Assembly: GCF_001552275.1 (NCBI RefSeq)
Contig: NZ_BCQW01000014.1
Coordinates: forward strand, 1-64,000
DNA length: 64,000 nt
Source of the DNA: Amphibacillus sediminis NBRC 103570
GTDB taxonomy: Bacteria; Bacillota; Bacilli; Bacillales; Amphibacillaceae
Direction: 5' to 3'
Shown here: one piece after another, positions 37,550 to 47,807 of the stretch
Position numbering within the stretch: the first letter of the stretch is position 1
Layout of the letters: every line of letters begins with the position of its first letter
Made by a program: the position numbers and the translations under genes
Notes under the pieces: generated by a model
Seen by the model: only the letters and a program-made list of their open reading frames with translations
Told to the model about the DNA's origin: nothing
Database searches by the model: none

Positions 37550-37635
37550 TTTATTATTTCCTGGCTAGGAAATAATTATTTTACCAAACCTCTATCAGAC
37601 ACCTTCGAATCTACCTCGGAGGTGTTTTTGTTTTG
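37550..37635 (+). terminator. two hairpins after the ABC operon
   Basis: First, TTATTTCCT-GGCT-AGGAAATAA near 37551-37573. Second, ACACCT...AGGTGT with an inner CGA/TCG and five Ts, at 37599-37630. The second is a standard terminator; the role of the first is unclear. Confidence 0.75.
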
Positions 37636-37681
37636 GACGAAATGGTTGGTCAAAATAGTTAGTATTTACTAGCTGTTACGA

Positions 37682-37894
37682 TTAAAAAAATGAAAAAATA
37701 ATGAGAATGGTATAGATAATCATAGCGAATACTGAACCCGTTCGTATCCAGGAAATTGCTAAATCCGATAGCTCAGGTGTCCGATTATACTGCCATCGCC
37801 TCCCAAAAAGGTAGGCCTCCTCTGGTTCTATGAACGTCCAAATAAGTAGAATATAGATCGGAATACCAAAGACAATAAGTAAAAACGTAGACAT
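37682..37894 (-). CDS. small membrane protein of unknown function
   Basis: 70 residues with two membrane segments (FLLIVFGIPIYILLIWTFI and IRTGSVFAMIIYTILIIFSFF). They flank a short loop, EPEEAYLFGRRWQYNRTPELSDLAI, which is likely the functional part. The ATG at 37894 follows GGAGG; an in-frame start 10 codons upstream lies before that site. I do not recognise the family. Confidence 0.75.
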   Translation of the reverse strand: MSTFLLIVFGIPIYILLIWTFIEPEEAYLFGRRWQYNRTPELSDLAISWIRTGSVFAMIIYTILIIFSFF

Positions 37895-37937
37895 TTGAAC
37901 CTCCAAAACTTTGTTTAATATCAAATTGAGTTAATTA

Positions 37938-38118
37938 TATCAAATGTACTTAGGCATATTTCCGCCCAGAAATTACAAGTTCCTCACGATAAATCCCGCT
38001 CTGAAAATCTGTCGCTTTCGCTGGAGCAACCAAGGCAAAGCCCCAACTGACTGGAAGATAAATAGACATTCTTCTCACCTGCTTATAGAAGGAGACATTG
38101 TTGCTTAATGAAGTTTAA
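37938..38118 (+). repeat. repeat B, copy 3 (uninterrupted but diverged)
   Basis: Begins ATCAAATGTACTTAGGCATA, contains CCGCCCAG, CTGAAAATCTGTCG and CTGGAAGATAAATAGACATTC, and ends near GCTTAATGAAGTT. The stretch at 38030-38055 is the empty site corresponding to the A insertion in B copy 1. Confidence 0.7.
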
Positions 38119-38306
38119 GAATCATGATCATGACTCGAACCTCGTTTTGACTTCATTCTCTCACAATATTTCCTAGGCAATACTTCTATAATATCTTTAG
38201 TTGAATTTCTGGATCACTTAACACAAAATTAAATAAAACCTGTCATTTTCTTATTTAGAGAGGTCTTCCACTAGCGGTAGATTCAGATAAATTCTTTAAC
38301 AAGCAA
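38119..38306. other. intergenic, no feature seen
   Basis: AT-rich sequence without a gene or clear repeat. Confidence 0.4.
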
Positions 38307-38372
38307 AAAAGCCCTCACAGTGACTTTCCCTAAAAGCTAACTCTTAGGGGTACATCAGCTTGTGAGGACTTA
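38307..38372 (-). terminator. terminator after leuS
   Basis: On the minus strand GTCCTCACAA and TGTGAGGGC enclose a nested CCCTAA/TTAGGG hairpin, followed by six Ts. Confidence 0.8.
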
Positions 38373-38378
38373 AACCAA

Positions 38379-40796
38379 CTAATTTGCGACGATATTGACG
38401 AGTTTCCCAGGTACAACAATCACCTTTCGGACCGTTTTACCTGCAATTTTCTCTTGAACAATTTCATTTGCAAGTGCAAGTTTCTCCAATTCTTCCTTCG
38501 TTGTTTCCTTTGATACGCTAATTTTAGCACGGTTTTTCCCGAGAATTTGGATGACAATCTCCACTTCATCTTCCACTAACTTAGACTCATCGAAACGAGG
38601 CCATGATTGATAAGCGATTGTTTCATGATGCCCTAGCTTATTCCATAGCTCTTCAGCTAAATGAGGTGCAACTGGTGAAAGTAATTTAACAAAGCCCTCT
38701 GCATATGCTAATGGTATTTGATCGGCTTTATAGGCTTCATTAATGAACACCATCATTTGAGAAATAGCTGTATTAAACTTTAATTCCTCGAAATTCTCAG
38801 TCACGCGTTTCACTGTTTCATGATAAACCTTTTCAAGTTTACTTTTATCAGCATCATCGGTAATTTTATTGGTCAGTTCTTCTGTCGTTTCATGAACATA
38901 TAAGCGCCATACCCGATCTAAGAAGCGACGTGCTCCATCTAAGCCTCCCTCAGACCAAGCGATAGAAGCATCTAATGGTCCCATAAACATCTCATAAAGT
39001 CGTAACGTATCTGCTCCATGCGATGCAATTATTTCATCAGGATTAACGACATTCCCTTTTGACTTACTCATTTTTTCGTTATTTTCACCAAGAATCATCC
39101 CTTGATTAAATAGCTTCATAAACGGTTCCTTTGTTGGTACCACACCAATATCATAGAGAAACTTATGCCAGAAACGCGCGTAAAGCAAGTGCAAGACAGC
39201 ATGCTCTGCACCACCAATATAGACATCGACAGGCAACCATTCCTTCAATGTATCATAATCCGCGAGCTGGTCTGGATTATCTGGATCAATAAACCGCAAG
39301 AAGTACCAGCAACTTCCTGCCCATTGAGGCATTGTATTGGTTTCACGTCGACCTTTTTTTCCAGTTGGATCAACTACATTTACCCAATCCGAAATATTAG
39401 CTAATGGTGATTCACCGGTTCCCGATGGCTTAATTTCGCTAGTCTTTGGTAACACCAATGGTAGTTCTTCTTCAGCAACCCCTGTAGTTGTACCATCTTC
39501 CCAATGAATAATTGGAATCGGTTCACCCCAATAGCGTTGTCGACTAAATAACCAGTCTCGTAGACGATACGTCACTTTTTTCTCACCTTTATCATGGGTT
39601 TCTAACCAATCAATCGCCTTCGCTATCGCATCATCTTTATTTAAGTCATCTAAGAACTCTGAATTGATATGAATTCCGTCGCCGGTAAAGGCTTCAACTG
39701 ATAAGTCACCGCCCTCCAAAACAGGGATAATCTCTAAATTAAAGGCTTGAGCAAATTCATAATCACGTTGGTCATGGGCAGGTACAGCCATGATGGCACC
39801 CGATCCATAGCTCATCAATACATAGTCAGCTATCCAAATTGGGATTTTTTTACCATTTATAGGGTGGATTGCATAAGCCCCAGTAAAAACACCTGTCTTG
39901 TCTTTGGCTAAATCCGTTCGCTCTAAGTCACTTTTTGCTTTCACTTGATCTAAATAATCAGCTACGGCTTGTTGCTGCTCAACAGTTGTAATCTTATCGA
40001 CAAGTGGATGTTCAGGCGCTAACACCGTATACGTTACACCAAATAGTGTATCTGGGCGTGTCGTAAAAACCGTAAAGGTATCATCATGTCCATCAATACC
40101 AAAATTGACCTCTGCCCCTTCTGAACGACCGATCCAGTTACGCTGCATATCTTTAATACTTTCGGGCCAATCAAGCTCTTCTAAATCTTCTAACAATCGA
40201 TCAGCATATGCAGTAATTTTTAGCATCCACTGCTTCATTGGTTTTCTTTCGACTGGGTGACCACCACGCTCACTTTTACCATCAATGACTTCTTCATTGG
40301 CCAGTACTGTACCGAGGGCAGGGCACCAGTTGACTGCAACCTCATCCACATAAGCAAGTCCCTTTTCGTAGAGCTTAAGGAAAATCCATTGCGTCCATTT
40401 ATAATAATTAGGATCAGTCGTATTAATCTCTCGATCCCAATCGTACGAAAAGCCTAGCTCTTGAATTTGTCGGCGAAACGTTGCGATATTTTGTTCGGTA
40501 AACTCTGCTGGATCATTGCCCGTATCTAATGCATATTGCTCAGCAGGTAAACCAAAAGCATCCCACCCCATTGGATGAAGCACCTCGTAGCCTTGCATCC
40601 GTTTCATTCTTGAAAGAATATCTGTAGCCGTGTAACCTTCTGGATGTCCCACATGTAAGCCAGCGCCAGATGGATATGGAAACATATCCAATGCATAAAA
40701 TTTCTTTTTATCTGAATGGGTCGTTGTTTTAAATGTTTTATTTCTCAACCAGTAAGTGCGCCACTTTTCCTCAATTTTTTTATGATTAAATGACAT
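38379..40796 (-). CDS. leuS: leucine--tRNA ligase
   Basis: Charges tRNA-Leu and proofreads with a CP1 editing domain. The 805-residue protein has the HIGH-type motif in [16 protein letters not shown], the editing domain around residues 220-400 ([28 protein letters not shown]), the KMSKS loop in [15 protein letters not shown] and the C-terminal anticodon and LeuRS-specific domains. The ATG at 40796 follows AAGGAGG. An in-frame extension to 40898 would run into the T-box and is rejected. Length is normal. Confidence 0.97.
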   Translation of the reverse strand: MSFNHKKIEEKWRTYWLRNKTFKTTTHSDKKKFYALDMFPYPSGAGLHVGHPEGYTATDILSRMKRMQGYEVLHPMGWDAFGLPAEQYALDTGNDPAEFTEQNIATFRRQIQELGFSYDWDREINTTDPNYYKWTQWIFLKLYEKGLAYVDEVAVNWCPALGTVLANEEVIDGKSERGGHPVERKPMKQWMLKITAYADRLLEDLEELDWPESIKDMQRNWIGRSEGAEVNFGIDGHDDTFTVFTTRPDTLFGVTYTVLAPEHPLVDKITTVEQQQAVADYLDQVKAKSDLERTDLAKDKTGVFTGAYAIHPINGKKIPIWIADYVLMSYGSGAIMAVPAHDQRDYEFAQAFNLEIIPVLEGGDLSVEAFTGDGIHINSEFLDDLNKDDAIAKAIDWLETHDKGEKKVTYRLRDWLFSRQRYWGEPIPIIHWEDGTTTGVAEEELPLVLPKTSEIKPSGTGESPLANISDWVNVVDPTGKKGRRETNTMPQWAGSCWYFLRFIDPDNPDQLADYDTLKEWLPVDVYIGGAEHAVLHLLYARFWHKFLYDIGVVPTKEPFMKLFNQGMILGENNEKMSKSKGNVVNPDEIIASHGADTLRLYEMFMGPLDASIAWSEGGLDGARRFLDRVWRLYVHETTEELTNKITDDADKSKLEKVYHETVKRVTENFEELKFNTAISQMMVFINEAYKADQIPLAYAEGFVKLLSPVAPHLAEELWNKLGHHETIAYQSWPRFDESKLVEDEVEIVIQILGKNRAKISVSKETTKEELEKLALANEIVQEKIAGKTVRKVIVVPGKLVNIVAN

Positions 40797-40844
40797 TTTA
40801 GCTTCCTCCTTATATCGCGAAAGATCAGAACATTTGTTCCTTTT

Positions 40845-41085
40845 ATAAAAAAAGCCCCCCATCCCAATATGGGACGAGAGGCTTTCCCGCGGTACCACCC
40901 AAGATTAATGCCAATAGTTGACATTCCCTTTCCTTCTTTAACGCAGAATACGGCGATTACTACTTACAGTTCACAATCGCAACATCAAAGGTGAGTTCGT
41001 AATGGTCAAGAGTAACTTACACCAACCGTTACCTCTCTATCACTTGAACCAACTACTACTATTCCTTATCATTGTCGTTCGACCT
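40845..41085 (-). promoter_or_regulatory. T-box leader of leuS
   Basis: The minus strand contains the core GGGTGGTACCGCG, the terminator GCCTCTCGTCCCA...TGGGATGGGGGGC followed by seven Ts, and an upstream stem I. The specifier is CTC (Leu) at 40993-40995 in the context GAACTCACC. It controls leuS by uncharged tRNA-Leu. Confidence 0.95.
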
Positions 41086-41182
41086 TATTGTAATCGTATT
41101 GTAAGGAAAGCAACTCCTTTTGTCAAGCTTGAAACGACATTTTTCTACTTCGCATCATCGACTTTTTCAACCAATGTCAGGG

Positions 41183-41371
41183 ATAAAGTGAAACTTTGTT
41201 CAGCGGGGATGGAAAAACCCCCACTGAACGTTAGATGAACCAATCGGGTCGTTACTGGTTGTTGGGGCTCCCACTTAGACATGACATGTTCATTTATTTC
41301 TTGTAGTGGGATGCTTACAAAAGCCCTTCGCTAAGGCGAGTAATCGCAGCCCAGCCAGTCACGGCAATAAA
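41183..41371 (+). repeat. repeat A, copy 11 (module I deleted)
   Basis: The outer arm has a short loop (CAGCGGGGATGGAAAAACCC then CCACTGAACG). Module II is present, and module III is slightly altered (CTAAGGCGAGTAATCGCAGCC). It ends CGGCAATAAA. Confidence 0.9.
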
Positions 41372-41618
41372 CTAAAGAATGTAAAAAGGTAAGACTTTTG
41401 GCAGGATTAGGAACGTCAAGTCGATCTGTCACATAACGCTTATCAGCCTGCCCTGACCATTATGACTATGGTCACAATCGTTACTAACACGAGAAGCTAA
41501 CATCATGTATAGCTGCTTTTTTTTGACTTGCTAAACATATTTAACTATAAGTAATGACTTTATCCAACACAGCTTTTCGTGCTAATTGTGTTAACGTATG
41601 ATAAAATGACCAAGGAAT
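41372..41618. other. spacer between repeat A copies 11 and 12
   Basis: No gene. It has a small GACCAT/ATGGTC hairpin and an eight-T run near 41517. Nothing else is seen. Confidence 0.35.
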
Positions 41619-41868
41619 ATAAAGTGAAACCTCGTTAATTGGGGGGCGACGCATAGGATGTGCTCATGCAGACGTTGCGACACGACGTCGCAAACTTAGT
41701 CAGCTTCCTCTCTCCCCACTGAGGTTAGTTGAACCAATCGGGCCGTTACTGGCTGTTGGGTCTCCCACTTAGACATGACGTGTTCCCTTATATCTTGTAG
41801 TGGGAGGCTTACAAAAGCCCTTCGCTAGGGCGAGTAATCGCAGCCCCAGCTTGTTACACTGCGATAAA
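41619..41868 (+). repeat. repeat A, copy 12 (full length)
   Basis: All modules are present. The first stem is unusual, AACCTCGTTAATTGGGG against CCCCACTGAGGTT: part of the consensus arm is gone on the 3' side, yet AACCTC/GAGGTT still pairs. It ends CACTGCGATAAAA, 64 bases before ytqA. Confidence 0.92.
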
Positions 41869-41932
41869 ATGGCTTATGACTTTATATGCCACATCCTATT
41901 CATGAATTTATACATATCAAAAGGAGGTTGTA

Positions 41933-42901
41933 ATGACCATGACTAACCCATTTCCTTACTCATTTGATCATAAACGCTACCACTCATGGAATTATCATTT
42001 AAAAAAGAAGTTTGGTGAAAAGATCTTCAAGGTTGCCTTAGATGGTGGCTTTGATTGCCCGAACCGTGATGGGACGGTAGCTTTTGGTGGCTGTACTTTT
42101 TGTTCTGCTGCTGGAAGTGGAGATTTTGCTGGTGATCGTAGTGACGATTTAGTAACACAATTTAATGAAGTAAAAAACCGCATGCATCAAAAGTGGCCTC
42201 AGGCTAAGTACATCGGTTATTTTCAAGCTTATACCAATACACATGCACCTGTGGATGAATTACGAGAAAAATATGAAACGATTCTAAAACAGGATAATGT
42301 CATTGGTCTCTCAATTGGAACACGTCCTGATTGTTTACCTAATGACGTTGTTGACTATTTGGCTGAATTAAATCAACGAACCTATTTATGGGTGGAGCTT
42401 GGCCTCCAAACGATCCACCAAAAGACGTCTGATTTAATTAATCGTGCCCATGATATGGACTGTTACTTAAACGGGGTAGATAAATTACGTAAACATGGAA
42501 TAAATGTTTGCTCACACATTATCAATGGCTTACCGGGCGAGGATTATCACATGATGATGGAAACTGCAAAAGCGGTAAGTGAAATGGACGTTCAAGGGAT
42601 AAAAATCCATATGATGCACTTGTTAAAAGGAACACCTATGGTTAAACAATATGAAAAAGGAATGCTTACCTTTATGACTCGTGAGCAGTATATTGAACTG
42701 GTGGTTGATCAGCTTGAGATTTTGCCAAAAGAAATGATTATTCATCGTATTACTGGAGATGGCCCGCCCGAACTGTTAATTGGACCGATGTGGAGTATGA
42801 GCAAATGGGAAGTATTAAATGCTATTGACCAAGAATTTGCTAAAAGAGATAGTTATCAAGGTAAACATTTCAACAAACGACCACAGGTGCTACCATGCTA
42901 A
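41933..42901 (+). CDS. ytqA: radical SAM protein YtqA
   Basis: 322-residue radical S-adenosylmethionine enzyme of the TIGR01212 group. The cluster-binding cysteines are in FDCPNRDGTVAFGGCTFCSAAG, a spacing special to this family (C then CxxC after an insertion). Downstream: GYFQAYTNTHA, IGLSIGTRPDCLP, WVELGLQTIH and HIINGLPGED. It is paired with ytqB. The pair has been linked in Bacillus to the mnm5(s2)U wobble-uridine pathway of tRNA, which I recall rather than derive. The ATG follows AAAGGAGG. It overlaps ytqB by seven bases. Confidence 0.92.
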   Translation: MTMTNPFPYSFDHKRYHSWNYHLKKKFGEKIFKVALDGGFDCPNRDGTVAFGGCTFCSAAGSGDFAGDRSDDLVTQFNEVKNRMHQKWPQAKYIGYFQAYTNTHAPVDELREKYETILKQDNVIGLSIGTRPDCLPNDVVDYLAELNQRTYLWVELGLQTIHQKTSDLINRAHDMDCYLNGVDKLRKHGINVCSHIINGLPGEDYHMMMETAKAVSEMDVQGIKIHMMHLLKGTPMVKQYEKGMLTFMTREQYIELVVDQLEILPKEMIIHRITGDGPPELLIGPMWSMSKWEVLNAIDQEFAKRDSYQGKHFNKRPQVLPC

Positions 42902-43473
42902 AACGCGTCTTGCCCTATGCCCATCAGCTTATCCAGTCGGCAATAAAAGCCGGTGACACTGTTATCGATGCCACCTGTGGAAATGGTCACGATACCGTCA
43001 TACTTAGTCATGCAACTGGTCCAGACGGGCTTGTTTATGCATTCGATGTTCAGGCTCAAGCTATTGAACAAACGCGTAATCGTCTAGCTGAAGAAAACAT
43101 CACAAATGTACGCCTCATTCATGACGGACATCAAAATGTTGCTGCCTACTTGGATGATGACGACAAGAAACATTTAGCGGGAGCAATTTTTAATTTAGGT
43201 TATTTACCAGGTAGTGATAAAACAGTGATCACGACCCCAGCAAATACGATTGTAGCTATTGACCAAATTGCTGAATACCTTAAAACAGGAGGAATCATTG
43301 TTTGTGTTGTTTATTATGGCCATAGTGGAGGCGAACTTGAAAAGAACACCTTGATTAAACACTTACAAAACTATGATCAAAAGCATTTTCAAGTATTGCA
43401 ATATGGCTTTCTTAATCAAAAAAACAACCCACCTTTTGTGTTAGCCATCGAGAAAATTAAAAATCTTAGCTAG
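42895..43473 (+). CDS. ytqB: YtqB, tRNA wobble-uridine methyltransferase (MnmM type)
   Basis: 192-residue S-adenosylmethionine-dependent methyltransferase. The cofactor loop is VIDATCGNGHDTVIL, with the acidic strand end YAFDVQAQAIEQT. Motif IV is FNLGYLPGSDK and the late strand is IIVCVVYYGHSGG. YtqB in Bacillus is known as MnmM, which completes the mnm5(s2)U34 modification. Length matches (about 194). It is translationally coupled to ytqA. Confidence 0.92.
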   Translation: MLKRVLPYAHQLIQSAIKAGDTVIDATCGNGHDTVILSHATGPDGLVYAFDVQAQAIEQTRNRLAEENITNVRLIHDGHQNVAAYLDDDDKKHLAGAIFNLGYLPGSDKTVITTPANTIVAIDQIAEYLKTGGIIVCVVYYGHSGGELEKNTLIKHLQNYDQKHFQVLQYGFLNQKNNPPFVLAIEKIKNLS

Positions 43474-43545
43474 CATGTGGTGAAAACGCTAGTCTTTTTA
43501 TTGCCTAACCTTATTCATCACTTAACTAGAGCTGCCAGCGCCATT

Positions 43546-43579
43546 AACCGATTGCCTTAGCGAGCAATCGGTTTGTTTT
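43546..43579 (+). terminator. terminator for ytqB lying inside the ytpB 3' end
   Basis: AACCGATTGC and GCAATCGGTT form a ten-pair stem followed by TGTTTTT. The right arm encodes the last residues of the convergent ytpB gene. Confidence 0.85.
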
Positions 43580-44636
43580 TAAAGCGATAATAATAACGAA
43601 TGCTATAGTGAAAAAAGCGCGTTTGCCATCCACCTATTTTCAATAAATGGCGACGGATCTTTGCCCCATTTTCAACTTGACTTACTTTTGGATCAGCTAA
43701 ATAAAGGGCAATTAATCCATGACAGATCAGCTTATGGAACGATTGACTTGGTAAACATTCGGTTTGACTAATGGCTTTCGTTATGAAGAAAACCAATCGC
43801 TCAGTAAGGATTTGATTACTTGGGTAGTAGCTGCAAAAGTTCAAATCACCCTCAATAATATCTTCCTGCTGATCAATAAAATAATCCAGCAAAATATGTA
43901 ACCCTTGTAAGTAAGGAAAGTAACAATCATAAATACACTGAATCTGATCATGATCAAGTTGATTCTTTAGTCCATAGCAAACGAGGCAAAAAACCCCCAA
44001 AGTTGACCCTGTTGCAGCTGCATATTCATACCAGGCTAATCCACTACTAGCCCCTTGAACATCCTGATATCTTTGCTTTAATCTTGCGACGCGTTCTGAG
44101 GGCTTTACGTGTTTATCAACTTGTAAATGGATATATTGTCTAACCAAATCAACTAAACTAGGCTTAATTTTCTGATACTGAGGAATTTGAATAATTCCCT
44201 TCTGACAGACCCTAACCAAATTTTCCAGATAACCGCCGTCTGCATAGTTAGGGCGATACTGATAATATTGGTTAGCCTCATTCGTTCCTTCTATGGCATC
44301 GAACATCGCCTGATGCAGTGATCTAAAATCATCGGGATCAAATGTCGTGCTCCGATCACACAAGTTATCTAAATAATCACTAATTGTTTGGAAAGCGACA
44401 ATAAATTCAATGGCTTCCTCCCAGTTCTCTTCAGCCAAAATCGCATAAACGCTTCCTCCTTGACAATGGAAGGCTTTATTATCAATACTACTAAGTGCTT
44501 GATTGCGTAAAATAGGATTAGGAATCGCTGCTGCTTGTTCCCTCCAATATGCCAATTCAGCTTCTACAAGCGGGAAAAATTGTTTAAATACGGTTTTGAT
44601 TAAACGTGTGGCTGAATGAGTAGATGTAAGCTCCAT
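43557..44636 (-). CDS. ytpB: YtpB, tetraprenyl-beta-curcumene synthase (DUF2600)
   Basis: Cyclises the C35 prenyl diphosphate chain in the sesquarterpene pathway of Bacillus. These lipids are found in spores and the membrane. 359 residues, all helical. The aspartate-rich motif is SDYLDNLCDRS and another acidic run is HILLDYFIDQQEDIIEGDLNF, both typical of the family. The ATG at 44636 follows GGAGG; a TTG four codons upstream is part of that site. It ends convergent with ytqB, and the terminator stem overlaps its last codons. Confidence 0.93.
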   Translation of the reverse strand: MELTSTHSATRLIKTVFKQFFPLVEAELAYWREQAAAIPNPILRNQALSSIDNKAFHCQGGSVYAILAEENWEEAIEFIVAFQTISDYLDNLCDRSTTFDPDDFRSLHQAMFDAIEGTNEANQYYQYRPNYADGGYLENLVRVCQKGIIQIPQYQKIKPSLVDLVRQYIHLQVDKHVKPSERVARLKQRYQDVQGASSGLAWYEYAAATGSTLGVFCLVCYGLKNQLDHDQIQCIYDCYFPYLQGLHILLDYFIDQQEDIIEGDLNFCSYYPSNQILTERLVFFITKAISQTECLPSQSFHKLICHGLIALYLADPKVSQVENGAKIRRHLLKIGGWQTRFFHYSIRYYYRFKNKPIAR

Positions 44637-44825
44637 ATTAACCTCCAACTTTAACTAATTATACCCCAATCTTACTATAGCTATTTGAGGTTTTGCTACA
44701 TTTTCTAGCTTTTTGCCAAAATACCGAATCCGAAACAATCAGATTGAATAGTAATGGGACTTTTATTTCTCAGCACCATATGGTAACCTATTTACAAGAT
44801 CAAGTGACGCTAAGGCGGTGAAGCA

Positions 44826-45704
44826 ATGCTCTTTTTGTTTTTCATCATATCCATAACGGTCTTATCTATTCTATTGAATTATAAAACAGTGAATCAACCT
44901 AAGTTTATTACCTTTATGGTTAAATTCTATCGTATGTTATTTTGCTTACTTACCGTTTTCTTAGCTAGTGTGATTTTTTTTAGCTATCAGGATGAAATTA
45001 TTGCTTTTGTCGAGCGTGATCGATCTAACCCGACATCGCCAGCTCCTTTATATACGGATAAACCATCGACTCTATTTAAGGATCTTTATAAGCATAACCC
45101 ATTTTCAGTGCAAATAAATGCGCCATTAATTGCCCAGTACCCTGAGCTACCTAGAGGTTGTGAGGTGACAGCTCTTGCTATGCTCCTTCAATTTCATGAT
45201 GTATCCATCGATAAAATGACCTTAGCAGAACAAGTAGTGAAAGACGATACACCTTTTCAGCGAATTGATGGTCAAATTCACTTCGGCAACCCTTATGATG
45301 GGTTTGTCGGGGATATGTATTCACTTGATCAGCCCGGCTATGGAGTTTATCATGGACCAATATATGATCTAGCAACACAATACTTAGGGGATCGGGTCGT
45401 CGATTTAACCGGTAGTAATTTTGAACAAGTCCTCTACCACCTTAGCCTTGCCCAGCCTGTCTGGGTCATAACTAATGCTACTTATGCTGAATTACCAGCA
45501 GAAGCCTTTGAAAATTGGGAGACACCAAGCGGCTCTATCGATATAACCATGCGCCAACATGCTGTTTTGGTTACAGGCTATGACCAAGGTTACATTTATT
45601 TTAACGATCCACTCACCAATCAAACGAAAAAAAGCCAAGCTGACGACTTTAGAGCAGCTTGGAAGCAAATGGGAAAGCAAGCAATTACGGTGATCACACC
45701 GTAA
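44826..45704 (+). CDS. membrane-anchored C39-like cysteine peptidase
   Basis: 292 residues. Two N-terminal hydrophobic segments (FLFFIISITVLSILL and MLFCLLTVFLASVIFF) anchor it. The C-terminal 190 residues form a papain-like C39_2 domain: the catalytic cysteine in LPRGCEVTALAMLLQ, the histidine in MRQHAVLVTGYD, and the aspartate or asparagine in YFNDP. The domain faces outside the cell, by topology. Related Bacillus proteins such as YvpB have unknown substrates. The ATG has AAGGCGGTG upstream. It converges with asnB with an 11-base overlap of the 3' ends. Confidence 0.85.
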   Translation: MLFLFFIISITVLSILLNYKTVNQPKFITFMVKFYRMLFCLLTVFLASVIFFSYQDEIIAFVERDRSNPTSPAPLYTDKPSTLFKDLYKHNPFSVQINAPLIAQYPELPRGCEVTALAMLLQFHDVSIDKMTLAEQVVKDDTPFQRIDGQIHFGNPYDGFVGDMYSLDQPGYGVYHGPIYDLATQYLGDRVVDLTGSNFEQVLYHLSLAQPVWVITNATYAELPAEAFENWETPSGSIDITMRQHAVLVTGYDQGYIYFNDPLTNQTKKSQADDFRAAWKQMGKQAITVITP

Positions 45705-45715
45705 GCTTGCTTTTA
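45675..45715. terminator. bidirectional terminator inside both convergent gene ends
   Basis: AAGCAAGC and GCTTGCTT enclose a second perfect stem, TTACGGTG and CACCGTAA, with a T run after it on the plus strand. It covers the stop codons of both the peptidase gene (45704) and asnB (45694). Confidence 0.8.
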
Positions 45716-47580
45716 TTATGATTAATTTGACTATCTTTTCCTTCAACGAAGATTTGGTGCCAAATCATAAAAATCAAAACCGTCCAAATCTTTCTACTGT
45801 AATCCCCTTTTTCTTGGCAGTGTGCAGCAAGTAAATCTAATATATATGGCTTGTTAATGAGATGGTCTGTCTCACTCTCTTTAATAATTGATATTGCCCA
45901 ATCATGCATTTCATTTTTAAGCCAATGACGGATCGGAACCGGGAAACCTAATTTACGTCGGTTTAAGACATGCTCTGGAACTATTCCTTTTGCCGCTTCA
46001 CGTAATATTTGTTTAGTCGTTCCTTGAGCGATTTTAAGGTCAACTGGAATATCTTGAGCAACGTCAAATACTTCTTTGTCTAAGAACGGTACACGTAGTT
46101 CAAGCGAATGAGCCATCGTCATTCGATCTGCCTTTAATAAAATATCGCCACGTAGCCAAGTATGAATATCGATATATTGCATTTTATTAACAGGATCATA
46201 GCTTTCTATTTCTTGATAAAGTGGTGCAGTCACTTGTTGATAACTTGTCTGCTCATCATATCGCAGATAAAGCTTCTTAAGTTCTTCGGCCTCAAACATT
46301 TTGGCATTTCCAATATAACGTAAAGCTAATGGTGTCGTTCCTCGCTCTAAATAGCTTTTTCCCTTCATGCCTTCTGGAATGACTTGAGCAAGCTGATTGA
46401 GTAACTTCTTTAACTTATCTGGTATATAATTAAAGATCTTGATTGACTCTGGCTCACGATAAATATTGTAACCACCAAATAGCTCATCTGCCCCTTCACC
46501 AGATAAAACAACCTTAACTTCTTGGCTCGCTTGACGAGCTACAAAATATAAAGGAACACATGCAGGATCAGCAAGCGGGTCATCCATATGCCAAACAATC
46601 TCTGGCAAGTTGTCTATGTATTCCTGTGGCGTAATAACATAAGCATCATTATTAACGTTTAGAGCATCTGCTGTCTGCTGAGCCACATCAATTTCCGAAA
46701 AACCTTCATGCTCAAAACCGACAGAAAAGGTTTTAATATTAGGATTGAATTGCTTAGCAGCGGCCACAATAAAGGAAGAATCAATTCCCCCAGAAAGAAA
46801 TGAGCCAACGGGCACATCGCTTCGCATATGAATACCAACTGATTCAATAATTGCCTCACGAACACGATTAATCCATTCGTCTTTCTCTCGATTGACATAA
46901 GAAAAACTAGCCTTCCAGTAACATTTAAAAGTTGGGGACTGATTTATTGGCTGAACAAAATAATGTCCTGGCTCGAGTTTTTTTACTCGGCTATCCAAGG
47001 TAGCTGGCTCTGGAACGTATTGAAAACTAAAGTAGTGCTGAAGTGCATGCTGATCTAATGTCATAGACTGCTCGGTTAATAGGCTTTTCCGCTCTGAAGC
47101 AAACTGTAGGCCGTGTTCTGAAGCTCGGTAATATAATGGTTTAATGCCAAATCGGTCCCGAGCACCAAAGAGTGTTTCGCTTTCTTTGTCCCATATTATA
47201 ATGGCAAACATCCCTCTAAGAAATTTAAAAGCTTCTTCACGGTAGGTGATAAACATTTTCAAGACGACTTCTGTATCAGAATCTGTCTGAAAGGTATGAC
47301 CCTTATTAGCTAATTGATCTCTTAATTCGATATAGTTATAGACCTCACCGTTAAACACCATCGCATAACGACCATCTTCAGATAAAAATGGTTGGTGGCC
47401 ATTCTCTAAATCAATAATACTTAATCTGCGGAATCCTAATGATATATGCGCATCTTCAAAGTACCCTTGATCATCAGGACCACGGTGGGTAATCAATCTG
47501 GTCGCTTCTTTAAATGTGAGTTGATCTGATTCACTCACTTCTATTTTTTGATGTCTTAATATTCCATAAAAACCACACAT
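45694..47580 (-). CDS. asnB: asparagine synthetase (glutamine-hydrolysing)
   Basis: Makes asparagine from aspartate with ammonia from glutamine. The 628-residue protein has the N-terminal nucleophile MCGFYGIL (cysteine 2), the glutaminase runs ITHRGPDDQGY and MVFNGEVYNYIELR, and the synthetase domain with the ATP loop SFLSGGIDSS and the helix VLSGEGADELFGGY. Length matches Bacillus AsnB (about 632). The ATG follows AGAGGG. It lies next to metK, as in B. subtilis. Confidence 0.95.
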   Translation of the reverse strand: MCGFYGILRHQKIEVSESDQLTFKEATRLITHRGPDDQGYFEDAHISLGFRRLSIIDLENGHQPFLSEDGRYAMVFNGEVYNYIELRDQLANKGHTFQTDSDTEVVLKMFITYREEAFKFLRGMFAIIIWDKESETLFGARDRFGIKPLYYRASEHGLQFASERKSLLTEQSMTLDQHALQHYFSFQYVPEPATLDSRVKKLEPGHYFVQPINQSPTFKCYWKASFSYVNREKDEWINRVREAIIESVGIHMRSDVPVGSFLSGGIDSSFIVAAAKQFNPNIKTFSVGFEHEGFSEIDVAQQTADALNVNNDAYVITPQEYIDNLPEIVWHMDDPLADPACVPLYFVARQASQEVKVVLSGEGADELFGGYNIYREPESIKIFNYIPDKLKKLLNQLAQVIPEGMKGKSYLERGTTPLALRYIGNAKMFEAEELKKLYLRYDEQTSYQQVTAPLYQEIESYDPVNKMQYIDIHTWLRGDILLKADRMTMAHSLELRVPFLDKEVFDVAQDIPVDLKIAQGTTKQILREAAKGIVPEHVLNRRKLGFPVPIRHWLKNEMHDWAISIIKESETDHLINKPYILDLLAAHCQEKGDYSRKIWTVLIFMIWHQIFVEGKDSQINHNKSKLTV

Positions 47581-47725
47581 AACTATAGCCCTCTTTACTA
47601 TTCAATATTATTAGTCCAAACGGTTAGTCTGCATATCAAATAAAAAAGTTACATTTTTTTTGCTGGATATATCTCCCTTGCGTATAACTCAGTCTGCTTT
47701 AGCTATGAGGCAAACAACTTTGCGT

Positions 47726-47807
47726 TTTATCGCAGTGTAACTGGCTGGTTGGCTCATCTGACGTTCAGCGAGGAATGAAAAAAATACTGAACGAAGTTTC
47801 ACTTTAT
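47726..47807 (-). repeat. repeat A, copy 13 (minimal, reverse orientation)
   Basis: Read on the minus strand: ATAAAGTGAAACTTCGTTCAG, a short loop, CGCTGAACGTC, then the right end CCAGTTACACTGCGATAAAA. The inner region and modules II and III are all missing. It is the shortest copy, 82 bases. Confidence 0.88.

Noticed and set aside
38240-38290. Possible reversed fragment of repeat B (GGTCTTCCACTAGCGG)
   Set aside because: Only about ten bases match, which is not enough.
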